A stretch of 64,000 nucleotides of DNA from Cupriavidus alkaliphilus (GTDB lineage Bacteria; Pseudomonadota; Gammaproteobacteria; Burkholderiales; Burkholderiaceae). Positions 1 through 9,194 of this stretch are shown here, one piece after another. Made by a program: the position numbers and the translations under genes. The notes beneath the pieces were generated by a model. That model did not search any database. It worked only from the letters and a program-made list of their open reading frames with translations, and was not told the DNA's origin. Numbering within the stretch: the first letter of the stretch is position 1; every line of letters begins with the position of its first letter. The stretch lies in NCBI RefSeq assembly GCF_900094595.1, contig NZ_FMAD01000002.1, positions 372,001-436,000 on the forward strand, in the 5' to 3' direction.

Positions 1-2594
1 AGGCGTGCGCGGTGGCGGTGCCGCTGCTGCTCAAGCTGGTGGTCGATGAAGTCACGCCGGCCGCGGCCGGCACCGATGCCGCGCGCCTGGGGCTGGTGGC
101 GATGCCGGTGTTCCTGGTGCTGGCCTATGCCATCCTGCGGCTGCTCGGCAACGCCTTCAGCGAGCTGCGCGACGTGGTCTTTGCCTACGTGACGCAAAGC
201 ACGGTGGCGGGCTTCATGGAACGCGCCTTCGCGCACCTGCATGCGCTGGGCGCGCGCTTCCACGCGCAGCGCGCCACCGGCAGCGTGATCCGCGACCTGG
301 AGAAGGGCACCGCGGCGATCGGCTTCCTGCTGGGCGTGGCGGTCTTCACCATCGTGCCCACGCTGATGGAGATCGTGTCGGTGCTGGCCATCATGATCGG
401 CGCCTATGGCGCGGCCTTCGCCGCCATCATCCTGGGCGTGTTCGTGCTGTACGCCGGCTTTACCTATGTCTTCACGCAGCGGCGCATGCGCGTGCAGCGC
501 CAGGTCAATGCGGTCGAGGCCACCACCAACAGCAAGGTGGTGGACAGCCTGCTCAACTACGACACCGTCAAGTTCTTCGCGCGCGAGTCGTTCGAGACCC
601 GGCGGCTGTCCGAGATGCTGCAGCGCTGGATCGGCATCAGCGTGGAAAACCAGTATGCGCTGTCGGCCCTGCATATCGGGCAGAGCCTGTGCATCGCGGT
701 GGGGGTCGGCGCGGTGATGCTGCTGGCCACGCAGCGGGTGATCCAAGGCTCGCTGTCGGTGGGCGACCTGGTGCTGATCAATGCCTACATCATCCAGGTG
801 GTGCTGCCGCTCAATACGCTGGGCTTTATCTTCCGCGAGTCGAACGATGCCATGACCAACGTCGAGCGGTTGTTCGCACTGCTCGACGCACATGGCAAGC
901 CCGGCGAGGACAGCGACGCGCCGGCTGCGCGCCCGCTGCGCGTGAGCCGCGGCGAGATCGTGTTCGACCGCGTCAACTTCAGCTATGACCCCAGCCACCA
1001 GACCCTGTGGGACGTCAGCTTCCGCGCCGGCGCCGGCCAGACCGTGGCAGTGGTGGGCGGCAGCGGCTCGGGCAAGTCGACGCTGGCGCGCCTGCTGTTC
1101 CGGCTGTACCAGCCCGACAGCGGCAGCATCAGCATCGACGGCCAGGACCTGCGCCTGGTGACCCAGCGCAGCCTGCGCGAACTGATCGGCATCGTGCCGC
1201 AGGACACCATCCTGTTCAACGACACCATCGCCTACAACATCGGCTACGGCCGCGAAGGCGCCACCCGCGCCGACATCGTCGCCGCGGCGCGCGCGGCTCA
1301 GCTCGACGCCTTCATCGACCGCCTGCCCGACGGCTACGAAACCCAGGTGGGCGAGCGCGGCGTGCGCCTGTCGGGCGGCGAGCGCCAGCGCGTGGCGATT
1401 GCGCGCGCGATGCTGAAGCGCCCGCCCATCGTGGTCTTCGACGAGGCCACCTCGGCGCTGGACACGCGCTCGGAGCGCGCGATCCAGCAGGAGCTGTCCG
1501 AGGTCGCACGCGGGCGCACCGCGCTGATCATCGCGCACCGGCTCTCGACCATCGTCGATGCCGACCGCATCCTGGTGATGGAGCATGGCCGCATCGTCGA
1601 AGACGGCAACCACGCCACGCTGCTGGAGCGCGGCGGCATCTACACCCAGATGTGGCAGTTGCAGCAGCAGCAGCGCGAGCTGGAGCGCGCCGAACGGCGC
1701 CTGGCGCTGCAGCCGGTGCGCCTGGAGATCCTGCTGGCCAGCGTGGTCGACGGGCTGCGCGAGCTGATCGCCGAGCGCCATATCAACCTGTTCACGGTGC
1801 AGAGCGAGTCGGAGCTGCGCGTCACCGGCGATCCGGGCGTGCTGCAGAAGGCGATCTGGGAGCTGTGCCAGCACATGATCGCCACCATCGAGCCGGGCGG
1901 GCGGCTGGAACTGCGGCTCGAGCGGCTCGACGGCCAGGCCGGCCTGCGGCTGTCCGCCACGCCGGGCGAACTGCCTTTGCCGGATGCGCAGGGCCTGCAC
2001 GAATGGCTGGCCGAGCACGGCGTCACGCTGAGCGCCGACGGGCCCGCGCACGCCTACCAGCTGCTGATGCCGATGCGCGCCGTGCAGGAGCTTGAGCCGC
2101 GCCGCGCGCCCGCCGCCGCGCCCGGCGCCGGACCCGCGCCCGCGCCCGAGGCCCCGGATGCGCAGGCGCTCAAGGGCCTGCGCGTGCTGCTGCTGGACGA
2201 CGACGAGCCCACGCGCGAGGTGCTGAGCGCCTCGCTGGAAGACTACGGCGCCCATGCCATCGCGCAGCAGCGTGGCGACGACGTGATCGCGCTGCTGGCC
2301 GGCACGCATCCGGGGCAATGGCCGCAGGTGCTGCTGTGCGACCTCGCACTCGACGAGGAAGACGGCTACACCGTGCTGCGCCGGGTGCGGCGGCTCGAGG
2401 CGCAGATGCAGGTGCCGCTGGGCAAGCGCATGACCGCGATCGCGCTGTCCGGGCACGCCGAGCCGCAGGACCGCATGCGCGCGCTGATGGCCGGGTTCCA
2501 GCTGCACCTGTCCAAGCCGGTGAGGGTGGGCGAGCTGGTGGCGGCGATCCGTTCGCTGGCGGTGCGCTCGACGCAGGACGAGCCGCAAGCGTAG
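1..2594 (+). CDS. ABC exporter (Atm1/MsbA-type half-transporter) fused to a kinase-like region and a receiver domain; 5' end outside window
   Basis: The reading frame is open at the left edge (codons before the GTG at 12 are sense), so the N-terminus is missing. Numbering from that GTG, residues 1-290 are the transmembrane exporter domain. An ABC ATPase follows at about 315-555, with Walker A GGSGSGKST, signature LSGGERQRVA, Walker B IVVFDEATSALD and the H-loop AHRLST. Residues about 560-695 start as a Gln/Glu-rich coil and then resemble a histidine-kinase ATPase domain without its N-box Asn or glycine-rich lid. After an Ala/Pro linker, residues about 718-855 form a response-regulator receiver with the DDD acidic cluster, phospho-acceptor Asp in LLCDLAL and Lys in LSKPV. 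The transport core is certain. The substrate is unknown, and the sensory tail suggests phosphorylation-coupled control of export. Confidence 0.9.
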   Translation, partial: ACAVAVPLLLKLVVDEVTPAAAGTDAARLGLVAMPVFLVLAYAILRLLGNAFSELRDVVFAYVTQSTVAGFMERAFAHLHALGARFHAQRATGSVIRDLEKGTAAIGFLLGVAVFTIVPTLMEIVSVLAIMIGAYGAAFAAIILGVFVLYAGFTYVFTQRRMRVQRQVNAVEATTNSKVVDSLLNYDTVKFFARESFETRRLSEMLQRWIGISVENQYALSALHIGQSLCIAVGVGAVMLLATQRVIQGSLSVGDLVLINAYIIQVVLPLNTLGFIFRESNDAMTNVERLFALLDAHGKPGEDSDAPAARPLRVSRGEIVFDRVNFSYDPSHQTLWDVSFRAGAGQTVAVVGGSGSGKSTLARLLFRLYQPDSGSISIDGQDLRLVTQRSLRELIGIVPQDTILFNDTIAYNIGYGREGATRADIVAAARAAQLDAFIDRLPDGYETQVGERGVRLSGGERQRVAIARAMLKRPPIVVFDEATSALDTRSERAIQQELSEVARGRTALIIAHRLSTIVDADRILVMEHGRIVEDGNHATLLERGGIYTQMWQLQQQQRELERAERRLALQPVRLEILLASVVDGLRELIAERHINLFTVQSESELRVTGDPGVLQKAIWELCQHMIATIEPGGRLELRLERLDGQAGLRLSATPGELPLPDAQGLHEWLAEHGVTLSADGPAHAYQLLMPMRAVQELEPRRAPAAAPGAGPAPAPEAPDAQALKGLRVLLLDDDEPTREVLSASLEDYGAHAIAQQRGDDVIALLAGTHPGQWPQVLLCDLALDEEDGYTVLRRVRRLEAQMQVPLGKRMTAIALSGHAEPQDRMRALMAGFQLHLSKPVRVGELVAAIRSLAVRSTQDEPQA

Positions 2595-2620
2595 CGCGGC
2601 CACCTTGACCGCACCGCGCC

Positions 2621-3541
2621 TCAGGCGCGCGGCTCGCGCAGCCGGCGGCGCAGCTTCAGCACTTCCGCCGGGATCACGCGCCGCTCCTGCCATACCCATG
2701 GCATGCCGCCCAGCACCTCGGCCAAGCCGCGCCATCCCTGGCAGCGCCACAGCTGCGGCAATGCCGCCGCGGTCTCGCCCAGCGCCACATGCCAGGGCAG
2801 CCGCAGCCAGGCGGACCAGATCGCATTGCGCGCCAGCAGCGAGCGGCGCTGCGCGGGATTGCGCAGCGGGCTGGGATGGTGGTGCACCACAAGCTGCGGC
2901 GCGTACACCAGCTGCCAGCCATGCGCGGCCAGGTCCAGTGCCAGCAGCGTTTCCTCGCCGCCGAGGAAGAAGCGCGGATGGTAGCCGCCGGCCTGGCGGA
3001 AGGCATCGGTGCGGAACGCGGTGGCGCCCGCCATCAGGCCCAGGATCGCGCGGCCCGGCAGCATTGCCGAGGGCAGCGGGCTGGCGGCCATGCGCGTGCA
3101 GGTCGGGTCTTCGCCGCGGTGCTCGCCCACCAGGATGCGCGCCGTCAGCGCGGCGACGCGCGGATGGCGCTCGAACATGGCGCAGGCCGCCGACAGCGAT
3201 CCGGGGGCCCACCAGCAGTCGTCGTCGCAGAAGGCGACGTAGCGGGTGCGGGCCCAGTCCGCGCCCAGGTTGCGGCCGGCGGCACCGAGGTTGCGCGCGC
3301 TGCGCAGCAGCGCGGCGTGCGGGAATTCGCTGCGCACCATGGCGTCGGTGCCGTCGTCCGAGGCGTTGTCGACCACGGCGATGGGCGGGCGCTCCGGCAG
3401 CGCGCTCAGGCGCGCCAGTGCGGTGCGCACCGAATCGCGCCGGTTGTGCGTCAGCACCACCACGCTGATGTCGCAAGGACGGGCGCGCGGGGACAGGCGG
3501 GCAGGGGAGGCGGTGGCTGGTATCGGCATGGGGATTGGCAT
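2621..3541 (-). CDS. Glycosyltransferase family 2
   Basis: The 306-residue protein has a GT-A fold N-terminus: the strand DISVVVLTHNR, then VVDNASDDGTD and the metal-binding run FCDDDCWW. This is the usual layout of an inverting GT2 enzyme using a nucleotide-sugar donor. No membrane segment is obvious, so it probably acts on the inner face of the inner membrane. It is the last gene of a four-gene minus-strand set (GT4, UXS-like, PIG-L, GT2) and starts three bases after the PIG-L stop, so co-translation is likely. The first residues repeat MPIP, so the true start could be the second ATG at 3529. Donor and acceptor cannot be read from sequence. Confidence 0.9.
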   Translation of the reverse strand: MPIPMPIPATASPARLSPRARPCDISVVVLTHNRRDSVRTALARLSALPERPPIAVVDNASDDGTDAMVRSEFPHAALLRSARNLGAAGRNLGADWARTRYVAFCDDDCWWAPGSLSAACAMFERHPRVAALTARILVGEHRGEDPTCTRMAASPLPSAMLPGRAILGLMAGATAFRTDAFRQAGGYHPRFFLGGEETLLALDLAAHGWQLVYAPQLVVHHHPSPLRNPAQRRSLLARNAIWSAWLRLPWHVALGETAAALPQLWRCQGWRGLAEVLGGMPWVWQERRVIPAEVLKLRRRLREPRA

Positions 3542-3544
3542 GGC

Positions 3545-4318
3545 TCAGGCAGGGCCGGCGCCGGCCGGCTGCAGCATCCAGTAGCGCTCGGGCGCGCACA
3601 GGTCGCACAGCCGGTCTTCGCTGAACAGCTGCAGCTGGCTCTGGTAGGCGTTGAGCGCGTAGCTCTTCTGCGTCAGGTACTGCGCCACCGGCAAATTCAC
3701 GGGCGTGGCGAGCAGGCCGCTGTCCCGGCATTGCACCAGCCGCTGCTGCAGCAGGCCGGGCATGCGGCGGTAGATCGCGTCCTCGTAAAAGAGCCACTGC
3801 ACGGGCGGCGGTGCGACGGTTGGTGCGGCTGTTGGCGCGGCGGCAGGCGGCGCGCTCCAGGCGGGGCCATGCGCGTGCGCGGCCAGCATCAGCAGCCGGC
3901 AGGCGTCATGCACCAGCGCATGGTCGGAATGGAACAGTCCCAGCGGTGCCACCACCACGCCCTCGGTCTGCGTCAGCAGCACGGTGCGCAGGGCGTCGGC
4001 AAGCTGTCGGGCGGTGTAGCGGCGCCCATACTGGCTGTCCCAGAAATCCAGCCACACCGCGTGCGCGCCTAGCATGGTCAGCGCGTGGTTGTCCTCGCGC
4101 CGGCGCGACAGCACCGCCTGCTCGGCGCTGGCGAAGCCGGCGGCCTGGTCCCAGTCCGGGGCTGGCATGTCCGCCGGCGGCACGCCCGCGAACACGGTCA
4201 CCACGCGCGCCGCGCGCGCGGCCGCGATCAGCCCGCCGCAGCTGAACACGGCATCGTCCAGGTGCGGCGAGATCACGGTCACCGCGGCGGCGAGATCGAC
4301 CACCATCGCCGTGCCCAT
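3545..4318 (-). CDS. PIG-L family deacetylase
   Basis: The 257-residue protein carries the PIG-L/LmbE zinc signature near the N-terminus (ISPHLDDAVFSCGG, about residues 17-30) and a second histidine region, FHSDHALVHDA. Family members are zinc-dependent hydrolases that remove N-acetyl groups from GlcNAc-type sugars, mycothiol precursors or antibiotic intermediates. The ATG at 4318 follows a strong ribosome site (GAGGAGG). It lies between a UDP-glucuronate decarboxylase-like gene and a GT2 gene, so de-N-acetylation of a sugar in the locus glycan is the most natural role. A proline/alanine-rich insert lies around residues 150-170. Confidence 0.88.
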   Translation of the reverse strand: MGTAMVVDLAAAVTVISPHLDDAVFSCGGLIAAARAARVVTVFAGVPPADMPAPDWDQAAGFASAEQAVLSRRREDNHALTMLGAHAVWLDFWDSQYGRRYTARQLADALRTVLLTQTEGVVVAPLGLFHSDHALVHDACRLLMLAAHAHGPAWSAPPAAAPTAAPTVAPPPVQWLFYEDAIYRRMPGLLQQRLVQCRDSGLLATPVNLPVAQYLTQKSYALNAYQSQLQLFSEDRLCDLCAPERYWMLQPAGAGPA

Positions 4319-4345
4319 GCCGCCTCCTCGCGCTACGGCACGCCG

Positions 4346-5374
4346 TCAACTGAGCGCGGCACGCGCTTCGCGCGCGGTGGCCGACACCGGCACCACGTTG
4401 CCCGGCGCCCCTTCGGCATGCGCCTGCGCGGCGCGCCGCGCGGCAAAGTAGTCGACGGTGCGGCGCAGGCCGTCTTCCAGCGCGGTGTGGGGCTCCCAGC
4501 CCAGCAGCCGGCGCGCCAGCGAGATGTCGGGGCAGCGCTGGTGCGGGTCGTCGGCCGGCAGCGGGCGCATCTCGATGCGCGACTGCGAGCCGGTGGCGCG
4601 CAGCACCGCCTGCGCGATCTCGAGCATGGTGGTCTCGCGCGGGTTGCCCAGGTTGACCGGCGTGCCGCTGGCGGGGGCTTCCATCAGCCGGATCAGCGCG
4701 TCGACCATGTCGTCGACATAGCAGAAGGCACGCGTCTGTGAGCCGTCCCCGTAAACCGTCAGCGGCTGCCCGGCCAGTGCCTGGGTGATGAAGTTCGAGA
4801 CCACGCGGCCGTCGGCCGGGTGCATGCGCGGACCGTAGGTGTTGAAGATGCGCGCGATGCGCACGTCCAGCCCATGCTGGCGGTGGTAGTCCATGAACAG
4901 GGTCTCGGCGCAGCGCTTGCCTTCGTCGTAGCAGGAGCGGATGCCCACCGGATTGACGTGGCCCCAGTACCCTTCCTGCTGCGGATGATGCTCGGGGTCG
5001 CCATAGACTTCGCTGGTGGAGGCCTGCAGGATGCGCGCCCTGAGCCGCTTGGCCAGTCCCAGCATGTTGATGGCGCCGTTGACGCTGGTCTTGGTGGTCT
5101 GCACCGGGTCGTGCTGGTAGTGCACCGGCGAGGCCGGGCACGCGAGGTTGTAGATTTCGTCGACTTCCACATACAGCGGGAAGGTGACGTCGTGCCGCAG
5201 CAGCTCGAAATTGGTCCGGCCCAGCAGGTGCGCGATGTTCTCCTTGGTGCCCGTGTAGAAGTTGTCCACGCACAGCACGTCCTGCCCGGCGCGCACCAGC
5301 CGCTCGCACAGGTGCGAGCCGAGAAATCCCGCGCCGCCGGTGACCAGGATGCGCTTGCGATCGCTTTCCTTCAT
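4346..5374 (-). CDS. NAD-dependent epimerase/dehydratase, UDP-glucuronate decarboxylase (UXS)-like
   Basis: The 342-residue extended SDR has the NAD motif GGAGFLGSH at residues about 13-21 and the catalytic Tyr-Lys in SCYDEGKR, the spelling typical of UDP-xylose synthase rather than of GalE or Rml[10 protein letters not shown] and [12 protein letters not shown] are also family hallmarks. The expected reaction is UDP-glucuronate to UDP-xylose via the 4-keto sugar, in the cytoplasm. The start is supported by AAGGAGA nine bases upstream. Gaps to the neighbours are 51 and 27 bases, so it is probably one transcript with the GT4 gene before it. A close relative acting on another UDP-sugar is possible. 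Confidence 0.88.
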   Translation of the reverse strand: MKESDRKRILVTGGAGFLGSHLCERLVRAGQDVLCVDNFYTGTKENIAHLLGRTNFELLRHDVTFPLYVEVDEIYNLACPASPVHYQHDPVQTTKTSVNGAINMLGLAKRLRARILQASTSEVYGDPEHHPQQEGYWGHVNPVGIRSCYDEGKRCAETLFMDYHRQHGLDVRIARIFNTYGPRMHPADGRVVSNFITQALAGQPLTVYGDGSQTRAFCYVDDMVDALIRLMEAPASGTPVNLGNPRETTMLEIAQAVLRATGSQSRIEMRPLPADDPHQRCPDISLARRLLGWEPHTALEDGLRRTVDYFAARRAAQAHAEGAPGNVVPVSATAREARAALS

Positions 5375-5425
5375 TTCCGCTCTCCTTGGATTGCTTGCTC
5401 GTGCGGGCTGGCCGCCGCGCCCGCA

Positions 5426-6697
5426 TCAGGCCGCGACACGGCGGGCCCCGGCCTGCAGCGCCGGCGCGCCGGCGCAGACGCGCGCATAGACCGCCTCCAT
5501 CTGCCGGGCCACGCCGGCCCAGGTGAAATGCGCCTGGGCGCGGCGCCGGCCCGCTTCGCCCAGCCTGCGCGCCAGCGCGGGGTTGGCGGCCAGCTGTGCC
5601 AGCCGTGCCGCCAGCGCCGCCGGCGCCTTGGGCGGCACCAGGAAGCCGGTGTGTCCGTCCAGCACGGTGGAGCGAATGCCGCCGACGTCGGCGCCGATCA
5701 CCGGCGCGCCGCACGCCATCGCCTCCACCGGCGTGATGCCGAACGGCTCGTACCACGGCGTGGTCACGAAGACATCGGCGGCGCTGTAGAACAGGCGCAG
5801 GGTGTCGCGCCCGCGCCGGCCGGTAAACACCACGCGTTCGGCCACGCCCTCGGCGCTGGCCACCTCCTGCAGCCGGCCGATTTCAGGCGTGGCCTGCACG
5901 CTCGGCTGCTCGGCGTTGCCGCCGACCACGTACAGGGTGGCGTCGAGACCGGTGTCGCGGCGCAGGCAGCCCAGCGCACGGATCACGTTGTCGATGCCCT
6001 TGCGCGGCACCAGCCGGCCCAGCTGCAGCACGCGGAAGCCGTGCTGCGGCCAGCCCAGTGCGCGCCGCGCCGCGTCGCGCGGCACCGGCGCGAACTCGGC
6101 CGCGTCGAAGCCGCACGGCACGGTCTGCACGCGCGCGGGATCGGCGCTGTAGAGGTTGACGAGGTCGTCCAGGTCCTGCGGACATTCCGCCACCACGCAG
6201 TCGGCCTCGCGCACCAGCGTGTCCTCGATGCCGAAGCGGTCGTCCGGGAAGCCGTCGGTGCTGCCCTGGTGCAACCTGCGCACCTTGCCCAGCGCATGGA
6301 AGGTCATCACCAGCGGGATGCCGAGCGTGTGGCGCGCGCGCAGCGCTGCCAGCCCGGACATGAAGAAGTTGGCATGAAGCACGTCGTAGCCGGTGGCATC
6401 GCCGCGCACGAAGTCGGCCAGGAACGCGCCGAAGTCCTCCATATAGGGCAGCAGCTGTTCCTTCGGGATCTGCACCGGCGGCCCGGCGGTGACGTGGATC
6501 ACGCGCACGTTGGGTGCGAAGGCCACCACCTCGGGCAGCAGCGCCTTGTCGCGCCGCGTAAAGATATCGACCTGGTAGCCGCGGCTGCCAAGCTGCCTTG
6601 CAAGATGCGCCACATAGATGTTCTGCCCGCCGCAGTCGGTGCTGCCGACACTGGCGAGTGGCGAGGCATGTTCGCTGATCAGCGCGATCTTGCGCAT
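5426..6697 (-). CDS. Glycosyltransferase family 4 (GT-B)
   Basis: I place the start at the ATG at 6697, giving 423 residues. GGAGG lies just upstream, and the longer reading frame adds 40 low-complexity residues. The N-terminus (EHASPLASVGSTDCGGQNIY) is the donor-side glycine-rich loop seen in sucrose-phosphate-synthase-like and MshA-like GT4 enzymes. The C-terminus has the retaining GT4 motif in PFGITPVEAMACGAPVI and the arginine/lysine segment GRLVPRKG. The enzyme is cytoplasmic and uses an NDP-sugar. It is the first gene of the minus-strand glycan operon and faces a plus-strand set across a 385-bp gap. Confidence 0.9.
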   Translation of the reverse strand: MRKIALISEHASPLASVGSTDCGGQNIYVAHLARQLGSRGYQVDIFTRRDKALLPEVVAFAPNVRVIHVTAGPPVQIPKEQLLPYMEDFGAFLADFVRGDATGYDVLHANFFMSGLAALRARHTLGIPLVMTFHALGKVRRLHQGSTDGFPDDRFGIEDTLVREADCVVAECPQDLDDLVNLYSADPARVQTVPCGFDAAEFAPVPRDAARRALGWPQHGFRVLQLGRLVPRKGIDNVIRALGCLRRDTGLDATLYVVGGNAEQPSVQATPEIGRLQEVASAEGVAERVVFTGRRGRDTLRLFYSAADVFVTTPWYEPFGITPVEAMACGAPVIGADVGGIRSTVLDGHTGFLVPPKAPAALAARLAQLAANPALARRLGEAGRRRAQAHFTWAGVARQMEAVYARVCAGAPALQAGARRVAA

Positions 6698-7082
6698 GGT
6701 GGGCCTCCGGTGTTTTGCGCTCGTGCCTGCCACGCGGACAGGGGTCGGGGAGGTGGTGGCCCCTGCAGCTAGTGTGCCAGTGCGCCCCCGGCTGCCATGC
6801 CCTCCGCGCCTTCGCACAGGGAACCGATGGAGAAGCGATATAGCGGTTCTCGCCCGCCATGCGGGACCGCATAGCGCCGAGGACGCACCAGCAGCGCGCC
6901 CGCGCTTTGGTCATTCTTACGCCGCCCCTTTGTAATTTGCGCTTACGGATCTTTCATCTGTGGACCCGCGTCGCGCAGCGTTGCAACCGGCCCAATGTTT
7001 GCTGCGTCGATGGCGCTCATGCAGGCCTTGCTGCACGCGCTGCCGCAGTGGCCTGCCGTTCAACCATCGATTGGAGTTGCCC
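6698..7082. other. 385-bp divergent intergenic region of the glycan locus
   Basis: This gap separates the two divergent halves of the locus and must hold both promoters. No convincing -35/-10 pair stands out. An AT-richer patch lies around 6925-6960. A small hairpin (CCCGC / GCGGG around a 3-nt loop, with outer GCGGT / ACCGC arms) lies at 6843-6870. I see no gene in it. Confidence 0.5.
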
Positions 7083-7601
7083 ATGCCAATGACCCCCGAT
7101 GCGGGCCAGCCGCCCCGCGCCTCCCACGCCGGCGCCAGCCGCTTCAGCGATCCCGCCGCGGCGCGGCGCGCAGTCGAACTGGCGTTGCCGATGCTGCAGG
7201 CCTCGCTGCGCGACAAGGCCGTCGGCGAAAGCGGCTGCATGCATGTGGTCGTGATGGATCCGACGCTGCAGCCCGGCGATTGCGCCTTCGAGGAAGCGAT
7301 CCTCTATGAGCATTCGCTGCCATCGCGCGAGGCCTGGGATGCGGACTACAGCCGCTATGCGCGCGCCAAGGCGAGCCTTAGCTGGCGCACCGGCATGACC
7401 AGCGCGCAGGTGGTCCACTGCAGCCCGCACCGGCTGCGAAGCGATGACACGCTGCTCGGCGGCGCCGCCGTGGTCGATGGCATCGTGGTCGCCGTCAGCG
7501 GGGCCAATGCCTGGTACGACGAGGCCTTTGCCGGCTGCGTGGCGATGCTGCTGCGGGCCGTGGCGCAAGGCGCGTGCGTGCAGGCACAGCCGGCTGGCTG
7601 A
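7083..7601 (+). CDS. Small GlcG/HbpS-like protein
   Basis: The chosen ATG at 7083 follows GGAG and gives 172 residues; the longer frame upstream is Cys/Arg-rich and looks non-coding. The protein is soluble, without signal peptide or membrane helix. Its order of helix, VVVMDP strand, a long ARAKASLSWRTGM segment and a final GGAAVVDGIVVAVSGA stretch resembles the GlcG/HbpS (heme-degrading-like) alpha-beta fold, where ARAKA and GG-P-V-DG-VVGA-GVSG are typical. The similarity is partial and was judged by eye. It lies 184 bases upstream of the SDR gene and may be separately transcribed. Function unknown. Confidence 0.6.
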   Translation: MPMTPDAGQPPRASHAGASRFSDPAAARRAVELALPMLQASLRDKAVGESGCMHVVVMDPTLQPGDCAFEEAILYEHSLPSREAWDADYSRYARAKASLSWRTGMTSAQVVHCSPHRLRSDDTLLGGAAVVDGIVVAVSGANAWYDEAFAGCVAMLLRAVAQGACVQAQPAG

Positions 7602-7785
7602 TGGCGGCGCCCGCGCGTTCGCCTGACGGTTGGCACACATTTCGCACCGGCAGCAAGCCTGCGTACCAGGGGGTGCCTGTCCGGGACGCAGCGTGCCCAT
7701 GCCGCCAACGCACCCGTGCCGATGTCCGATGCGTTGTCCGAATCACCATCGACCACACACCACCCGATCGTCAAGGAAGCCAACC

Positions 7786-8556
7786 ATGCAGACTTCGCAG
7801 CCCCCGCGCCCTGCCGCGCACCCCGACACCACGGTTCCGCTGCTCGACCGCACCTATCTCGTCAGTGGCGCGGGCAGGGGACTGGGCGCCGCGATTTGCC
7901 GCACGCTGAGCGCGGCCGGCGCGACCGTGATCGTGGCCGATATCGACGACAAGCTCGCCCACGACAGCGCCGGCGAGCTGGCCGAGGCCGGCGCGCATGC
8001 GTGGCCGCTGCACCTGGATGTCTCCGACCCCGCTTCCGTGCGCGCGGCCTTCGAGTCGCTGCGCGCGCGCGGCGGGCGCCTCGACGGCATCGTCAACAAC
8101 GCCGCCATCGACATCACGCTGCCGGTGGACGAGGTCGATGCCGAGGCCTGGCGCAAGGTGCTGATGGTCAACCTGTACGGCCCCTACCTGATGGCGCATG
8201 CCGCCGTGCCGGTGCTGAAGGCGCAGGGCGGGGGGCATATCGTCAACATCGCCTCGACCGCGTCGAAGCGCGCATGGCCCAATGCCTCGGCCTACCACGC
8301 CACCAAGTGGGGCCTGCTCGGCTTCTCGCACGCGCTGCATGCGGAACTGCGGCCGCACGGGATCAAGGTGTCGGCGATCGTCGCGGGCGGCATGCGTACG
8401 CCGTTCCTGCTCGACCGCTTTCCCGACATCGACCAGGGCAACCTGCAGGATCCGGCCAATGTTGCCAACGCGGTGCGCTTCGTGCTGACGCAGCCGGAAG
8501 AAACCGTGATCCCCGAGGTGATGGTGCTGCCCATGAAGGAGACCTCGTGGCCATGA
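7786..8556 (+). CDS. SDR family NAD(P)-dependent oxidoreductase
   Basis: The ATG at 7786 follows AAGGAAG and gives 256 residues. The classical SDR features are present: the cofactor loop GAGRGLG at about residues 27-33, DIDD after the second strand (a preference for NAD), NNAA, a catalytic Ser in IASTAS and the YHATK active-site Tyr/Lys. The substrate is unknown. The stop overlaps the next start (ATGA), the first of six consecutive overlaps running to 15231, so it is translationally coupled to the HAD phosphatase and GT9 genes. It may make or modify the sugar used by this locus. Confidence 0.9.
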   Translation: MQTSQPPRPAAHPDTTVPLLDRTYLVSGAGRGLGAAICRTLSAAGATVIVADIDDKLAHDSAGELAEAGAHAWPLHLDVSDPASVRAAFESLRARGGRLDGIVNNAAIDITLPVDEVDAEAWRKVLMVNLYGPYLMAHAAVPVLKAQGGGHIVNIASTASKRAWPNASAYHATKWGLLGFSHALHAELRPHGIKVSAIVAGGMRTPFLLDRFPDIDQGNLQDPANVANAVRFVLTQPEETVIPEVMVLPMKETSWP

Positions 8557-9194
8557 GCCTCGCCCCCGCGCTCCGTGCGGCCGTGCTGCTGGACAAGGAC
8601 GGCACGGTGCTGCACGACGTCCCCTACAACGTCGATCCGGCGCGCATGCGGCTTGCGCCAGGCGCCGCCGCCGCGCTGCGGCTGCTGGGCGGCCTGGGCC
8701 TGCCGCTGCTGGTGGTCACGAACCAGCCCGGGGTGGCCCATGGACTGCATACCGAGGCCGAACTGGTGCCGGTGCGCGAACGGCTGGCGGCCATGTTTGC
8801 CGAACATGGCGCGGCGCTGAGCGGCTTCCTGTATTGCCCGCATCATCCGCAAGGGCAGGTGGCGCCCTACGCGCGCGCGTGCCTGTGCCGCAAGCCCATG
8901 CCCGGGCTGCTGCTGCAGGCGGCCGCGGCATGGCGGCTCGACCTGGCGCGGTCCTGGATGATCGGCGACATCCTCAACGACGTCGAGGCCGGCAACCGCG
9001 CCGGCTGCACCACCGTGCTGGTCGACTGCGGCAACGAGACCGAGTGGCAGCTGTCGCCCGCGCGCCAGGCCGATTACGTAGTGCCCACGCTTGACGCCGC
9101 CGCGCGCCTGGTGGTTGCGCGCACCCGGAGCGCGGACCATGCCGGCGCGGCAGCCTCGACGGGCGCGTCACCATGCCGTGCGGAGGCGCCATGA
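8553..9194 (+). CDS. HAD-family phosphatase, GmhB (heptose bisphosphate phosphatase)-like
   Basis: The 213-residue protein has HAD motif I as DKDGT (GmhB uses DRDG), motif II in VVTNQPGV and motif III/IV in RKPMPG and IGDILNDVEAGN. The Cys/His cluster CPHHP...CLCRKP matches the structural zinc site of GmhB and histidinol-phosphate phosphatases. In GmhB the reaction is removal of the 7-phosphate (or the beta form) from heptose 1,7-bisphosphate in the cytoplasm. Because the next gene is a heptosyltransferase-type GT9, a role in activating a heptose-like sugar is plausible but inferred. It overlaps both neighbours by 4 bases. The last 25 residues are low-complexity. Confidence 0.85.
   Translation: MSLAPALRAAVLLDKDGTVLHDVPYNVDPARMRLAPGAAAALRLLGGLGLPLLVVTNQPGVAHGLHTEAELVPVRERLAAMFAEHGAALSGFLYCPHHPQGQVAPYARACLCRKPMPGLLLQAAAAWRLDLARSWMIGDILNDVEAGNRAGCTTVLVDCGNETEWQLSPARQADYVVPTLDAAARLVVARTRSADHAGAAASTGASPCRAEAP

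Noticed and set aside
2789..4072. Plus-strand frame opposite GT2 and PIG-L
   Set aside because: Gln/Arg/Gly-rich shadow; the minus-strand frames hold the conserved catalytic motifs.
6960..7082. N-terminal extension of the GlcG-like gene
   Set aside because: Cys/Arg-rich, unlike the rest of the protein, and a ribosome site precedes the internal ATG at 7083.
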